Under the pieces are notes generated by a model. That model did not search any database and had not been told where the DNA came from. It was given only the letters and a program-made list of their open reading frames with translations. A stretch of 64,000 nt of DNA from Clostridiales bacterium. Lineage in GTDB: Bacteria > Bacillota > Clostridia > Christensenellales > CAG-314. The stretch lies in contig JAFLVJ010000001.1 in assembly GCA_022508375.1 (NCBI GenBank), positions 192,857 to 256,856 of the forward strand, in the 5' to 3' direction. Below are positions 53,401 through 62,207 of the stretch, one piece after another. The translations under genes were made by a program, and so were the position numbers. Each line of letters starts with the position of its first letter. Within the stretch, counting starts at the first letter, position 1.

Positions 53401-54455
53401 CCAAGTCCCGATTGCTGAACTGCCGAGACGTAAACGACGTCGTTTGCGTCCGCCTCATTGACGTATCCGCGATCCCACAGCGCGTAAATAATATAACTGT
53501 GCGTAATGTAAAAAGCCGTTGTAGGCGGTGTGATAAATTCGTCGGAATCCAGCGACCACGCCGCAAAGAGGTAACCCGTACGGCTGTATGCGCAGTCCTT
53601 TAACTGCACAATCGCACCGTGAGGATACTGCTCCGTCTCCATTTCTCCCGTATGTGTGCCGTCGGCATTTGCATCGTAGTAAACGGTGTGCGTTCTCAGT
53701 TTGTAGTATAGCTTGAGTACGTTGTCGTTTTCTCCAATGACCGTTGACGTTACGCTATCGGGATGACTGCTATAAATAACGTAGTCAGCCATGGATATAC
53801 TGGTCGAAAACTCCTCTCCGAGTTTAGCCCAACCGCTTACGGAGTGTTCCTCGGAAAGTATATACGTATCCGTTGCCGCGGTATGCTCCGCGTTAAGCTG
53901 TTGAAGGTAAATTTCTATCGTGTAATAAGCTTCCCACTGTGCAACAACAGTGACGTTATCTTCAACGACGTCGTTTGCATTTACCGCTCTACCGCCAAGA
54001 TACCAACCTGCAAAGCGCAACTCACCGCGCGTAGGCACAATATCCTTGAGGAATTCCTCCATCTTGGTGCCACGTTCCACCACGTAACTTGTTGTGGCTA
54101 ACGTACCGCCGTTAACGTCAAGCGTGAGCGTATATGTGGTAAGTTCAAACTTCGCGTAGTACGTTCTGTTTTCGGAGGGCATAACGGTGGGCAAGGTCTG
54201 CGCCTCACCGCCGAAATTTTTGTCCAAGTACCAGCCTTTAAATACGTATCCCTCACGTATGGGATTGGCAGGCGGGGTTATTGTCGCTCCCGCTTTATCC
54301 GTAATCGGCGCGATACTCGTTCCGCCGTTAGTTACAAAAGTGAGAGTGTATGTATCGGGCGTTTTGGTTGTATCATCGCACGCCGCTACACCTATACCGA
54401 TAGCAAGCACAAGCACGAAAAGCAACAAAATCAACGTGATTTTAAACCGTTTCAT
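50418..54455 (-). CDS. Surface lipoprotein with InlB and leucine-rich repeats, 1345 residues
   Basis: Signal peptide with lipobox VAAC (Cys at about 25). Two or three InlB B-repeat modules (about 35-290, TFVTNGGT...GYVFKGWYL...YYAKFE) are followed by a tyrosine/glycine-rich region (about 330-720) related in style to the 1643-residue protein. A block of LRR_5 repeats follows (about 735-1030, VTSIGARAFENN, VVTIGADAFAQC), then a beta-rich C-terminal region (about 1060-1345). It joins the domain types of the other three lipoproteins in one chain. The ATG at 54455 follows GAGGTGGAAG; the longer GTG start is less likely. First gene of the first lipoprotein operon. Confidence 0.87.
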   Translation of the reverse strand: MKRFKITLILLLFVLVLAIGIGVAACDDTTKTPDTYTLTFVTNGGTSIAPITDKAGATITPPANPIREGYVFKGWYLDKNFGGEAQTLPTVMPSENRTYYAKFELTTYTLTLDVNGGTLATTSYVVERGTKMEEFLKDIVPTRGELRFAGWYLGGRAVNANDVVEDNVTVVAQWEAYYTIEIYLQQLNAEHTAATDTYILSEEHSVSGWAKLGEEFSTSISMADYVIYSSHPDSVTSTVIGENDNVLKLYYKLRTHTVYYDANADGTHTGEMETEQYPHGAIVQLKDCAYSRTGYLFAAWSLDSDEFITPPTTAFYITHSYIIYALWDRGYVNEADANDVVYVSAVQQSGLGRAYRIENGVKTKEGFLEENENIPWVLEFTFYYDDGDQIGRIDTATGTFRYRGEEEGIYLCYDYATERYENIVMYLDGYGEAVWGTVDVAGGIDFGNNFGTYLYEATYGDYRFNYVDVSTQEETGDYFYFRVDGRLPDSAQGATGVAGTFIVQGYESGSYLLFEVFYSELSYSYALELDGYGNAREVYIDPQTGKTEILSEGIYRATDYYEDYMGEWMYVATLGTTDLSRFILNYVAYNDEYIPIYLKYDQALEGVLAAASGGDARLVLGGYNSAIYYPNGLGGNAIVGSFLISDDVNLSFTPYEDGMKAGLMLFVIDWTPQQDFIGTFTLNEDGFIVDADGTLTSYMGTSPYVEIPDRVTAIADDALNYNRTEVSLRMVIIPASVTSIGARAFENNYTLSQAVFLSTIPIQIDWSSAVNPFRWPKGDFVIIVPEGYEDVYRTAWADCPYKITSFAELNDRPVWEIEDGVLISYNNKDDNPRDLDLKIPDEVTEIAAKVFFALDYIRSIDLNNVVTIGADAFAQCTALVSVTAPQVQYIGSGAFALCTALESIYLPAVVTLGDEAFSGCYLLTRATLGENIAEIGAMAFAYCATDADDMIIFVVFEGSSAPTIGGNAFYGCVARRISVDTIKTALAFYNAAGWRSYILSLWVREAMESELVGEWVNLETLEPATFNGRAELFLIEVWLYELKGSSVTFYVPDNSAKGYSTISGTYKNGEISFKYDTLSYVLVSAEGSITYTCDNESLTLNLAEADYSAYPFIIPATFNGSPVTVSATFNGITAEAVINGRKCTVSFTLTNERTFTYTSRPNDLIGPFTASDGSVVSFRYSGSLIYATGTLTVDGNTITGTVGWVTTQESDTTFNISIPWRSTNYLVTVVITGDDVFTYSWAVGSTRKVISSQDGAGSVAIVYGKDGAITTLQLMLPEITGGANVTVESTYELQADGSYLFTVNFQVEKYDEATGSFYYEPSPLNGTYLVTIDFDSETCNIIKTA

Positions 54456-54487
54456 CTTCCACCTCACGAAAATTATAATTGATTTAT

Positions 54488-54515
54488 TTTATAATAATAA
54501 AGCACAACTTGTCAA
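54488..54515 (-). promoter_or_regulatory. Promoter of the first lipoprotein operon
   Basis: A perfect TTGACA (54510-54515) with TATAAA (54488-54493) at 16-bp spacing on the minus strand, about 33 bp from the start codon. Confidence 0.6.
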
Positions 54516-54573
54516 CGAATATACACCATAATTAAACAAAATATAGGGTTTATTGCAGTATTGTGTTATTTAA

Positions 54574-54601
54574 AAGGTCCACCGAATTGTCGATGGACCT
54601 T
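54574..54601 (-). terminator. Terminator after the exonuclease gene
   Basis: Stem AAGGTCCA with TGGACCTT (inner CGA/TCG pairs extend it), followed on the minus strand by TTTTAAAT. It separates the exonuclease gene from the lipoprotein promoter. Confidence 0.7.
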
Positions 54602-54624
54602 ACTTTTAGCTTTTTACTATTGCT

Positions 54625-56079
54625 CTACATGTAATATTTATCGAAAAAATCGTTTGGCATCCTACGTCTTACAATAAACGGCAGCTCATATACGCAGTCA
54701 AACATGGGAAACTGAACTTTACGTGTGGTAGGTATGTAGCCATATACGCCGTTGGCGTCCTTTACTATCAATTTAATACATTTATCGTCAAGGTGCAGGG
54801 AATCTATATCCAATACTTTTTGCGCGGAAGCGAATTGCCTGTGTTCGTTAAGACATGCAATTATTTCGTTGTTGCCGAATTTACCTGTCAGTACGCCTGC
54901 GTATGCTCGGGGCAAGTACAATCTATCTTCTTGCTGCAACTGCACCTCTTCAACGCAAACGGCGTCCAGCACTATTGCCGGATCTTTGTCGCCGTAGTTC
55001 CACTTTGCATTTTTGCGCATAGTTTGTTCAAAGGATTCGGCGTTGTAAAACGTTTGTATAATGTTATAAGGATTAACTTCATTTCTTGACAGCATATCGA
55101 CGTACTTGTTTTTGTTGCTGATACGCGTCAAGTAATCATTTCCAAACAGTATGGTCAACGTTCCGTCATTTATGCTACCGACGCATTCGTATGAAACGAA
55201 AAATCTTTTCACCGTCAGCGGTTCAGTCGCATAGTAAAAAGTTGACGCTTCCTTGCGTAATTTGCGCATACCTAGCGCCTTTAACCTGCCAAGTTGTGCA
55301 TAAACAGGGGTAAACTCCTGAACTTTTGCAGCCTTATGAGGGTGCCTGTCGGGATACAACTTGTCCATTGCTACGTCGTAATAATAACAAACGCCGTCAC
55401 GCGATCCGTTATCGAGCAATGCTCCGATTTTCTTTTTGAAACAAAGCAGTGGAAAGTCCAAACGAATCTTAAACAGCTCAGCCGAACTGTGCTCGATGGT
55501 ATGAGTTATGTCGGCAACCTGAAACTTTGCCATGTACATCTGCGTATGACCGGTAAACTCGGGATACTGCTCGATAAACTGCGCAACGGTCATATTATGT
55601 CGCTTGCATATTTCCTGCATGAGCTTCATCGTTGCGCGCGCGTCCTCAAGACTTAGATGATATTTAAACTCACTATCTATACCAAGTGCTTGCACACACG
55701 ATGCAAGGGTAAATTGTTTTGTATCGGGAAACAAACGCTTGTATAACCCTTGCACGTCAAAAAAGTCAAATGAAAGCGGCGGAGTCTTGTATCTTTCGCA
55801 TGCTTGGTCAATGTTTTTAACGTCGTTATACACGCTGAAACCTATTACGTAACTGTCTTGTGCCGTCAGGTAATCCCGCAGGATACAGTACACTGTATTG
55901 AAATGACGTTCGCTCTTAATGTCACTGTTTACGTGCCTGCTACCGTCACGGTTCAAGTCGATGTACACTTCTTTCTCTCGTAATATGGCAAAGTTTTCAT
56001 CCGTGACAACAAATCCGAAGGTTTTAAGTCCGCTTTTTACGTTGACGCTACCTTCCGTGTCAATAAATACGTATTGCAT
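54625..56079 (-). CDS. DEDDh-type 3'-5' exonuclease with a large unknown C-terminal region
   Basis: 484 residues. The N-terminal ~180 residues match the RNase T/DnaQ exonuclease fold: motif I FIDTEG (Asp, Glu), motif II FSVYNDVKNID (Asp) and motif III YHLSLEDARAT (His-x4-Asp, the DEDDh form). It should remove nucleotides from 3' ends of DNA or RNA with two metal ions. Residues about 190-484 show no motif I know; they contain many aromatic and basic residues, with neither a zinc site nor membrane segments. The start at 56079 (MQYVFIDTEG) fits GGAGG 10 bp upstream better than the earlier codons. A single-gene unit between two lipoprotein regions. The substrate cannot be told. Confidence 0.8.
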   Translation of the reverse strand: MQYVFIDTEGSVNVKSGLKTFGFVVTDENFAILREKEVYIDLNRDGSRHVNSDIKSERHFNTVYCILRDYLTAQDSYVIGFSVYNDVKNIDQACERYKTPPLSFDFFDVQGLYKRLFPDTKQFTLASCVQALGIDSEFKYHLSLEDARATMKLMQEICKRHNMTVAQFIEQYPEFTGHTQMYMAKFQVADITHTIEHSSAELFKIRLDFPLLCFKKKIGALLDNGSRDGVCYYYDVAMDKLYPDRHPHKAAKVQEFTPVYAQLGRLKALGMRKLRKEASTFYYATEPLTVKRFFVSYECVGSINDGTLTILFGNDYLTRISNKNKYVDMLSRNEVNPYNIIQTFYNAESFEQTMRKNAKWNYGDKDPAIVLDAVCVEEVQLQQEDRLYLPRAYAGVLTGKFGNNEIIACLNEHRQFASAQKVLDIDSLHLDDKCIKLIVKDANGVYGYIPTTRKVQFPMFDCVYELPFIVRRRMPNDFFDKYYM

Positions 56080-56194
56080 ATACACCATGCCTCCTGCGAC
56101 AAATTGTAACATTTTCCGTCATCCGTGTCAAATTACACTTAACTCACGTATGGACAACGTTTACCGCTAGCTGTAATCCACGCAAGAGTTTAAT

Positions 56195-56223
56195 TTGCTT
56201 TTTTGTTTATTTTATGGTACAAT
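56195..56223 (+). promoter_or_regulatory. Predicted promoter of the 432-residue lipoprotein
   Basis: TTGCTT and TACAAT are 17 bp apart on the plus strand, giving a leader of about 70 nt. Confidence 0.55.
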
Positions 56224-56301
56224 TGTATAGATAAAGGCGAAAAACGTAACAATTACGTGAACCGTTTGCGAAAAACCATTCATTATCACAAGGAGGATTC
56301 G

Positions 56302-57600
56302 ATGAATAAAAGGCTTTTTACCGCAAGTATTGTACTGGCTTTGATAATGGTATGTGTTGTCGTTCTTTCCGCCTGCAACGAGATAAAGCATACACACACA
56401 TTCTCGGAAACGTGGTCATACGACGAAAACTATCATTGGCGCGAGGCTACCTGCGACGACACCTCGGATATAAGAAACTACGAACCGCACTCCTTCGCCA
56501 CAAATGGCAACAAGTGCTCTATTTGTGATTATCAGCAAAAGAGCCCTCCGCCAAGCGAAAAGCACGAACACAGTTGGTCTGATAAATGGTCAAGCGACGA
56601 CCTGTATCATTGGCGCGAGCCTATTTGCAATGACACCACGAGGGTTAAAGATAAATCCTTACACCACTACGAGGATTACATTTGCACCGAGTGCGGTCGC
56701 GACAGACTCGACCCCGCTAATCTGCCTAAGACAGACTTCAAGGACGTCTCCGACAAGTACGCCACTGTTGCGAAGCCGTTCTACGACGTAGCATTAACAA
56801 TACTGCAAGACTTGATTGACAGCGGCGACATTATACTGGACGAGACGCGCAACCCGAGAATTGTCGATATCTGTTACATTGGACCGGGCTCGAATTTACA
56901 AATCACAATCCGTGAGGATGTATTTATCAAATACGGCGAAAAATCGGATTTCTTGCAACAGCAAACCGGAATATGCCTTCAAAATTTCGGTGACAGCGAC
57001 GACGAAGCCGAGCTTGCTTTCTATAACTTTTTGCAAGCGGAACACAAATCTCAAAGCCGTAGCAATTACGAGTCGCTTATCCTGCCCTACGCCGAAAAAA
57101 GCGCAAAGTTGATACTGTCGCAATACGAAATCTACAAGGATAGTGAGCAAAAGGAAATCAAATTTCTCAATTACGGCAAAAAGATTATTCTCGCCGAATC
57201 AAGTCTATCCGACACCTACGACAAAATAGTGGCTAGTTTCAATAGCGTGCTTACCGACAAGGGTTATCCGTTGATTACAAATCAGGAATTGGAAATTAGT
57301 TTCGGCGGAGGCATTGCATGGCCGGAAGCAAAATACCGTTGGATACAGATTTACGTCCGCATAGGAAATTTAAGGTACTCTTGGGACGTTTCATTTAATG
57401 AAAACGGCGAATTTTCGGAAGAGTACATCAATTACTTCACAGGGACCAATCGAGCAGGATACTCCCCAAGCGACCCCGACCAGTTGAACCCGAAAAACGA
57501 AGAATACAACGAGTTTTTCGACCGTCTGAAAATAGACGAAAAGGATTTAAGCAATGCATTAATTAGTACAACCGGTTATCATGTTAATTTGTATTTTTAA
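56302..57600 (+). CDS. Lipoprotein with duplicated Cys/His modules, 432 residues
   Basis: Not a family I recognise. A signal peptide ends in the lipobox LSAC (Cys at about 25), so it is membrane anchored and faces outward. Residues about 30-80 and 90-140 are two copies of a module with HTHxF/W...W...Y/DHWREAxCxD...Y...CxxC, related to the cysteine modules at the N-terminus of the 2195-residue protein and possibly metal binding. Residues about 150-432 form an unassigned domain, mixed helix/strand in look, with TGTN-type turns and ending GYHVNLYF. The start is fixed by AGGAGG 6 bp before the ATG at 56302. Plus-strand single gene. Confidence 0.75.
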   Translation: MNKRLFTASIVLALIMVCVVVLSACNEIKHTHTFSETWSYDENYHWREATCDDTSDIRNYEPHSFATNGNKCSICDYQQKSPPPSEKHEHSWSDKWSSDDLYHWREPICNDTTRVKDKSLHHYEDYICTECGRDRLDPANLPKTDFKDVSDKYATVAKPFYDVALTILQDLIDSGDIILDETRNPRIVDICYIGPGSNLQITIREDVFIKYGEKSDFLQQQTGICLQNFGDSDDEAELAFYNFLQAEHKSQSRSNYESLILPYAEKSAKLILSQYEIYKDSEQKEIKFLNYGKKIILAESSLSDTYDKIVASFNSVLTDKGYPLITNQELEISFGGGIAWPEAKYRWIQIYVRIGNLRYSWDVSFNENGEFSEEYINYFTGTNRAGYSPSDPDQLNPKNEEYNEFFDRLKIDEKDLSNALISTTGYHVNLYF

Positions 57601-57737
57601 CAATTTGCTAAAGCAAAAAATGTATTGTCCGATTTAACCGCACCGCAAACAGGAAATAATTCAAGCGTTTTAGGTAAAACTAAGACGCTTTTGTATTTAT
57701 AAGACTATCTATTATTATATATTTACCTTATTTACCC

Positions 57738-57766
57738 TTGACTTTGGGGCGGTAAAAATGTATAAT
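57738..57766 (+). promoter_or_regulatory. Predicted PFOR promoter
   Basis: TTGACT and a perfect TATAAT are 17 bp apart, leaving a 5' leader of about 120 nt before the PFOR start. The leader contains GGAACG...CGTTCC inverted segments (57800-57855) but no known riboswitch pattern that I can see. Confidence 0.75.
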
Positions 57767-57894
57767 TGTTTTGTATGGTGTCCTGAGCAAAACGGGCACG
57801 GAACGGCACAAAATCGACTGTTTTTGCCCAATTCCGTTGCACAGCGTTCCGACAACCACAACAAAGCGATAAATTTATTTTTGGAGGAAAAAAT

Positions 57895-60800
57895 ATGGCA
57901 AAGAGAACTATTGACGGTAATACCGCTGCCTCTCACGTTGCGTACGCGTTTAGCGACGTTGCAGCAATTTACCCCATCACTCCTTCAAGCCCAATGGCAG
58001 AGGTTGCTGACGAATGGTCCGCAGCAGGAAGACAAAATCTGTTTGGGCAGACGGTGAGAATTGCGGAAATGCAATCGGAAGCAGGTGCTGCAGGCGCAGT
58101 ACACGGAAGTCTTGTAGCAGGCGCGCTGACAAGCACATTTACAGCCAGCCAAGGCTTGCTCCTGATGATCCCCAACATGTACAAGATTGCGGGCGAATTG
58201 CTCCCCTGCGTGTTCCACGTATCGGCAAGAGCATTGGCTGCTCACGCACTTAATATTTTCGGCGATCACCAAGACGTAATGGCATGCCGTCAAACAGGCT
58301 TTGCAATGATTGCAAGTAACAGCGTACAGGAAGCTATGGATTTGGCACTGGTTGCGCACCTTTCCACGTTGGAAGCGAAGGTTCCCTTCCTGCACTTCTT
58401 CGACGGCTTCCGCACAAGCCACGAAGTATCTAAAATTGACGAAATCCCCTACGAAGCAATGGACAAGCTGCTTGACCGTCGCTTTGTTGACGAATTCCGC
58501 GCTCGCGCTTTGAACCCCGAACATCCTCAACTTCAAGGTACGGCACAAAACGCAGATATCTACTTCCAAAACAGAGAAGCTGCCAACAAGTACTATCTTG
58601 CTACCCCCGCTATTGTAGAAAAATACATGAAGAAGGTATCCAAGCTTACAGGCAGAAACTACCACCTGTTCGACTACGTTGGCGCAAAGGACGCTGACAA
58701 GGTTATCGTAATCATGGGTAGCGGCGCAGACGCTGTTGAAGAAACCGTTGATTACCTCACCGCTCGCGGCGAAAAGGTTGGCGTACTCAAGGTTCGTTTG
58801 TACAGACCTTTCTCTGCAAGCCACTTCGTAAAGGCATTGCCCAGAACAGTAAAGAAAATTGCCGTTCTCGACAGAACCAAGGAGCCGGGCGCGCTTGGCG
58901 AGCCTCTGTATCTTGACGTAGTTGCAGCGCTTGCCGAAATGAAGCGCAAGGCAACCGTTGTCGGCGGAAGATACGGTCTTGGCAGTAAGGAATTTACTCC
59001 TTCAATGATCCTGTCCATCTACCGCAACCTCGACGGCGAACTCAAAAACCACTTCACTATCGGTATCAACGACGACGTAACAGGAACAAGCCTTACCGTT
59101 AGCGAAATGATTGACGTTGCACCTATTGGCACCACTCGTTGTAAGTTCTACGGACTGGGCAGCGACGGTACCGTCGGCGCAAACAAAAACAGCATCAAGA
59201 TCATCGGCGACCACACCGATTTGTACGCGCAAGGTTACTTCGAATACGACAGCAAAAAGTCCGGCGGACTTACCATTTCGCACTTGCGTTTCGGTCCCTC
59301 GCCCATCAAGTCCAGTTATCTGATTGACCAAGCTGAGTTCATTGCTTGCCACAATCAAAGCTACGTAACACGTTACGACGTGCTTGCAGACGCTAAAGAC
59401 GGTGCAACGTTCCTATTGAACTGCATCTGGAGCGACGCTGAGTTGGAGCATGAACTTCCCGCATACATGAAGAATCAGATTGCGAAAAAGCACCTCAAGT
59501 TCTACACCATCGACGGTCTTCATATCGCAATGAAGGCAGGTTCGGCTAAATCCACCAACATGGTAATGCAGGCTGCGTTCTTCAAACTTGCCGACATTAT
59601 TCCTTACGCGCAAGCCGAAGAATACATGAAGCAAGCCGTTATCAAGTCCTACGGTAAGAAGGGACAAAAGGTCATCGATGCCAACTTCGCGGCTATCGAC
59701 GGCGCAATATCAGGACTTCACGAAGTAAAGGTTCCCGCTCACTGGGCTTCCACAACCGAAGGCGCACCGCTTCCCGCTAAGAGCGACAGTGCTTACTACG
59801 AGGAATTCGTTCGTCCTATCGCTGAGCAAAAGGGTAACACGTTGCCCGTAAGCGCTTTCAACGAAAGCGGTGTTGTTCCCACAGGCACTACCAAGTATGA
59901 AAAACGCGGTATTGCAGTAAACGTTCCCGCTTGGCAGGTTGACAAGTGCATTCAATGTAACCAATGTTCATTTGTTTGCCCCCACGCTTGTATCCGTCCC
60001 GTACTTATCGACGCTAACACCGAAACACCCGAAAGCTTTGTTACAAAGCCGGCAATAGGCGTAGCAGGCGCTAAGTACCGCATGCAGGTAAGCCCGCTTG
60101 ACTGTACAGGTTGCGGAAGCTGCGCTAACGTTTGCCCCGCTAAGGAAAAGGCTCTCGTTATGACTCCCGCTGAACAGGTTCACGAGGAAGCTAACTACGA
60201 ATTCAGCGAAAAGGTTAAGCGCGTTGACTCACCGTTTAAGGCTGACACTGTTAAAGGTAGCCAATTCAAGCAACCTTTGTTCGAGTTCTCGGGCGCATGC
60301 GCAGGCTGCGGCGAAACTCCTTACGTAAAACTCGTTACACAACTATTCGGCGACAGAATGATCATCGCAAACGCTACAGGTTGCTCCTCCATTTACGGCG
60401 GATCTGCTCCCACTTGCCCCTACACCACCAACAACGAAGGTCACGGTCCCGCTTGGGCAAATAGCTTATTCGAAGATAATGCCGAATTCGGTTACGGTAT
60501 TAACCTGGCTTACACGCAACGTCGCGCTCGCCTTGTAGAAAAGGTTACTGCTCTTATCAAAAAGTGGAAAGGCTATGCCGAAGGTATCGCAGCATGCAAG
60601 GATTGGCTTGCTAATAAGGACGACGCCGAAGGTAGCAAGAAGGCAACTGCCGCTCTTGTTAAGTGCCTCGAAGAATGCAACGGTTGCGGTTGCAAGTGCG
60701 ACAAACTCGTTGCCGAAATACTCTCCGAAAAGGATTGCCTCATCAAGAAGTCAATATGGATCTTCGGCGGTGACGGTTGGGCATACGATATCGGTTACGG

Positions 60801-61392
60801 CGGATTGGATCACGTACTTGCAAGCGGCGAAGACGTAAACGTTCTCGTACTTGATACGGAAGTTTACTCCAATACCGGTGGACAAGCAAGTAAGTCATCT
60901 CCCACAGGCGCCGTTGCTAAGTTTGCCGCAGCAGGTAAACGCGTTAAGAAAAAGGACCTCGGCATGATGGCTATGAGTTACGGCTACGTTTACGTTGCAC
61001 AAGTTGGTATGGGCGCAAGCCAAGCTCAACTTGTAAAGGCTCTTGCCGAAGCCGAAGCTTATCACGGACCGTCCCTGATTATCGCTTACGCTCCCTGTAT
61101 CAACCACGGTATGAACATGGGCAAGTCTCAAGAAGAAATCAAGCGCGCTGTTGACTGCGGATACTGGCAACTGTACCGCTACAACCCCGATTTGATTGAG
61201 CAGGGACAAAACCCCTTCACGCTTGACAGCAAAGAACCTACCGGCGACTATCAAGAGTTCATCAAGGGCGAAACGCGTTACTCATCTCTTGCTAAGACAC
61301 GTCCTGAAATTGCCGAACAGCTATTTGCTAAGTCGGAAAAGGACGCAAAAGAGCGCGTCGCGAAATACCAAAAACTTGCACATAAGGAATAA
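57895..61392 (+). CDS. nifJ: Pyruvate:ferredoxin oxidoreductase, single-chain
   Basis: Oxidises pyruvate and CoA to acetyl-CoA and CO2 while reducing ferredoxin; the central catabolic enzyme of an anaerobe. 1165 residues, the full fused form: domain I with PITPSSPMAE (start), domain II/III, a ferredoxin domain with two [4Fe-4S] motifs (CIQCNQCSFVCP and CTGCGSCANVCP, near residues 682-750), and domain VI for TPP with CAGCGE, NATGCSSIYGGSAPTCPY and GGDGWAYDIGYGG...SNTGGQAS. GGAGG precedes the ATG. Its own strong promoter and terminator make it monocistronic. Its reduced ferredoxin would feed the Rnf complex at the other end of the window. Confidence 0.97.
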   Translation: MAKRTIDGNTAASHVAYAFSDVAAIYPITPSSPMAEVADEWSAAGRQNLFGQTVRIAEMQSEAGAAGAVHGSLVAGALTSTFTASQGLLLMIPNMYKIAGELLPCVFHVSARALAAHALNIFGDHQDVMACRQTGFAMIASNSVQEAMDLALVAHLSTLEAKVPFLHFFDGFRTSHEVSKIDEIPYEAMDKLLDRRFVDEFRARALNPEHPQLQGTAQNADIYFQNREAANKYYLATPAIVEKYMKKVSKLTGRNYHLFDYVGAKDADKVIVIMGSGADAVEETVDYLTARGEKVGVLKVRLYRPFSASHFVKALPRTVKKIAVLDRTKEPGALGEPLYLDVVAALAEMKRKATVVGGRYGLGSKEFTPSMILSIYRNLDGELKNHFTIGINDDVTGTSLTVSEMIDVAPIGTTRCKFYGLGSDGTVGANKNSIKIIGDHTDLYAQGYFEYDSKKSGGLTISHLRFGPSPIKSSYLIDQAEFIACHNQSYVTRYDVLADAKDGATFLLNCIWSDAELEHELPAYMKNQIAKKHLKFYTIDGLHIAMKAGSAKSTNMVMQAAFFKLADIIPYAQAEEYMKQAVIKSYGKKGQKVIDANFAAIDGAISGLHEVKVPAHWASTTEGAPLPAKSDSAYYEEFVRPIAEQKGNTLPVSAFNESGVVPTGTTKYEKRGIAVNVPAWQVDKCIQCNQCSFVCPHACIRPVLIDANTETPESFVTKPAIGVAGAKYRMQVSPLDCTGCGSCANVCPAKEKALVMTPAEQVHEEANYEFSEKVKRVDSPFKADTVKGSQFKQPLFEFSGACAGCGETPYVKLVTQLFGDRMIIANATGCSSIYGGSAPTCPYTTNNEGHGPAWANSLFEDNAEFGYGINLAYTQRRARLVEKVTALIKKWKGYAEGIAACKDWLANKDDAEGSKKATAALVKCLEECNGCGCKCDKLVAEILSEKDCLIKKSIWIFGGDGWAYDIGYGGLDHVLASGEDVNVLVLDTEVYSNTGGQASKSSPTGAVAKFAAAGKRVKKKDLGMMAMSYGYVYVAQVGMGASQAQLVKALAEAEAYHGPSLIIAYAPCINHGMNMGKSQEEIKRAVDCGYWQLYRYNPDLIEQGQNPFTLDSKEPTGDYQEFIKGETRYSSLAKTRPEIAEQLFAKSEKDAKERVAKYQKLAHKE

Positions 61393-61412
61393 TCCCTTAT
61401 ATTTACACAAAA

Positions 61413-61440
61413 AAAGAAGATGCCGAACGGCATCTTCTTT
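61413..61440. terminator. Bidirectional terminator between PFOR and the HTH gene
   Basis: A 13-bp stem (AAAGAAGATGCCG with CGGCATCTTCTTT) with A-run on the left and T-run on the right; it stops both converging units. Confidence 0.9.
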
Positions 61441-61456
61441 TTTATTCAATTATAAT

Positions 61457-61660
61457 TTAATCTTCAATGTAACTCAGTATGTCGGCGGGTTGGCATTGCA
61501 ATTCCCTGCATAAGGCGTTTAGTGTGGAAAATCTTATTGCAGATATTTTGCCCGTCTTGATATTGGACAAATTTGCATCAGTTAAACCGATATTTGTGGC
61601 GAGGTCCTTGAGTTTAACGCCACGCTCTTTCATGACCTTGTCTAAATTTAATACTATCAT
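61457..61660 (-). CDS. Cro/C1-type HTH regulator (YozG-like), 67 residues
   Basis: A small DNA-binding protein made of a single HTH_3 fold: VKLKDLATNIGLTDANLSNIKTG covers the helix-turn-helix, and the end CQPADILSYIED is typical of the YozG group. It overlaps the DUF2975 stop by 4 bp (ATGA), the standard pairing of these two families. It probably represses its own operon through the direct repeats at 62195-62240. Confidence 0.88.
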   Translation of the reverse strand: MIVLNLDKVMKERGVKLKDLATNIGLTDANLSNIKTGKISAIRFSTLNALCRELQCQPADILSYIED

Positions 61661-62148
61661 AGCGTTTCGTCGTCTTTATCTTGAAGTTCCTTACCGTAGT
61701 TGAAAAACAGTCCAACCAAAAACAGCACTACGCCGGCAATTATTCCGCCCAATTCAATGGGAAATACCGTTTCCGTTTCGGGATTGACTATCTGCATAAC
61801 AGTCGAACCTATCAGTGCGGGAACTACCGAAAGAACGATTACGAAGACGGCAACTTTTTTCAAATAATGGCTGACTCTTTCTGTAAAGGGGGATTGTTCC
61901 TTAACAATTGCTTTAAATAAGCCTTCAATGTTCCAAAGCAAGCCTATGCAAACAAATGCGTATAGCGCGAACGTGGCAAAGGTAACGGCTGTTTCCCCAT
62001 TGGATACTGTATCTATAGTGTTTGTAAGAGGCAAAACTATTGCCAAAACGATAAACGCCAAGCATACGACGCACGACAATATATACAGCACCTTTGAGAT
62101 AATACCGCAAGCTTTTGCTGTTTTAACTATTTTTTGTTTTGTTTCCAT
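61657..62148 (-). CDS. DUF2975 membrane protein
   Basis: 163 residues with four hydrophobic segments (about 18-42, 57-80, 105-125 and 137-155) and charged ends. This is the DUF2975 family, normally encoded just before a YozG-like HTH protein as here; the biological role is not established, though a membrane sensor for the regulator is the usual guess. The ATG at 62148 has GGAGG 9 bp upstream; the frame goes back to 62190 without support. Confidence 0.82.
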   Translation of the reverse strand: METKQKIVKTAKACGIISKVLYILSCVVCLAFIVLAIVLPLTNTIDTVSNGETAVTFATFALYAFVCIGLLWNIEGLFKAIVKEQSPFTERVSHYLKKVAVFVIVLSVVPALIGSTVMQIVNPETETVFPIELGGIIAGVVLFLVGLFFNYGKELQDKDDETL

Positions 62149-62178
62149 GTTGAAATACCTCCAATCAAAGTATAAAAA

Positions 62179-62207
62179 AAAATAGCACAAAAATTATCGT
62201 TTGTCAA
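62179..62207 (-). promoter_or_regulatory. Predicted promoter of the DUF2975-HTH operon
   Basis: A perfect TTGACA (62202-62207) with TATTTT (62179-62184), 17 bp apart on the minus strand. The -35 box lies within the first of two direct repeats. Confidence 0.5.

Noticed and set aside
34564-54455. Phage tail-fibre or prophage region
   Set aside because: All four giant proteins have lipobox signal peptides and no phage structural, terminase or integrase genes lie nearby.
57767-57894. Riboswitch in the PFOR leader
   Set aside because: Inverted GGAACG/CGTTCC segments are present but no known aptamer consensus is recognisable; left as an ordinary leader.
57895-58824. 279-residue minus-strand frame inside PFOR
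   Set aside because: It lies fully opposite conserved PFOR domain I and is cysteine-rich only because of the opposite-strand alanine codons.
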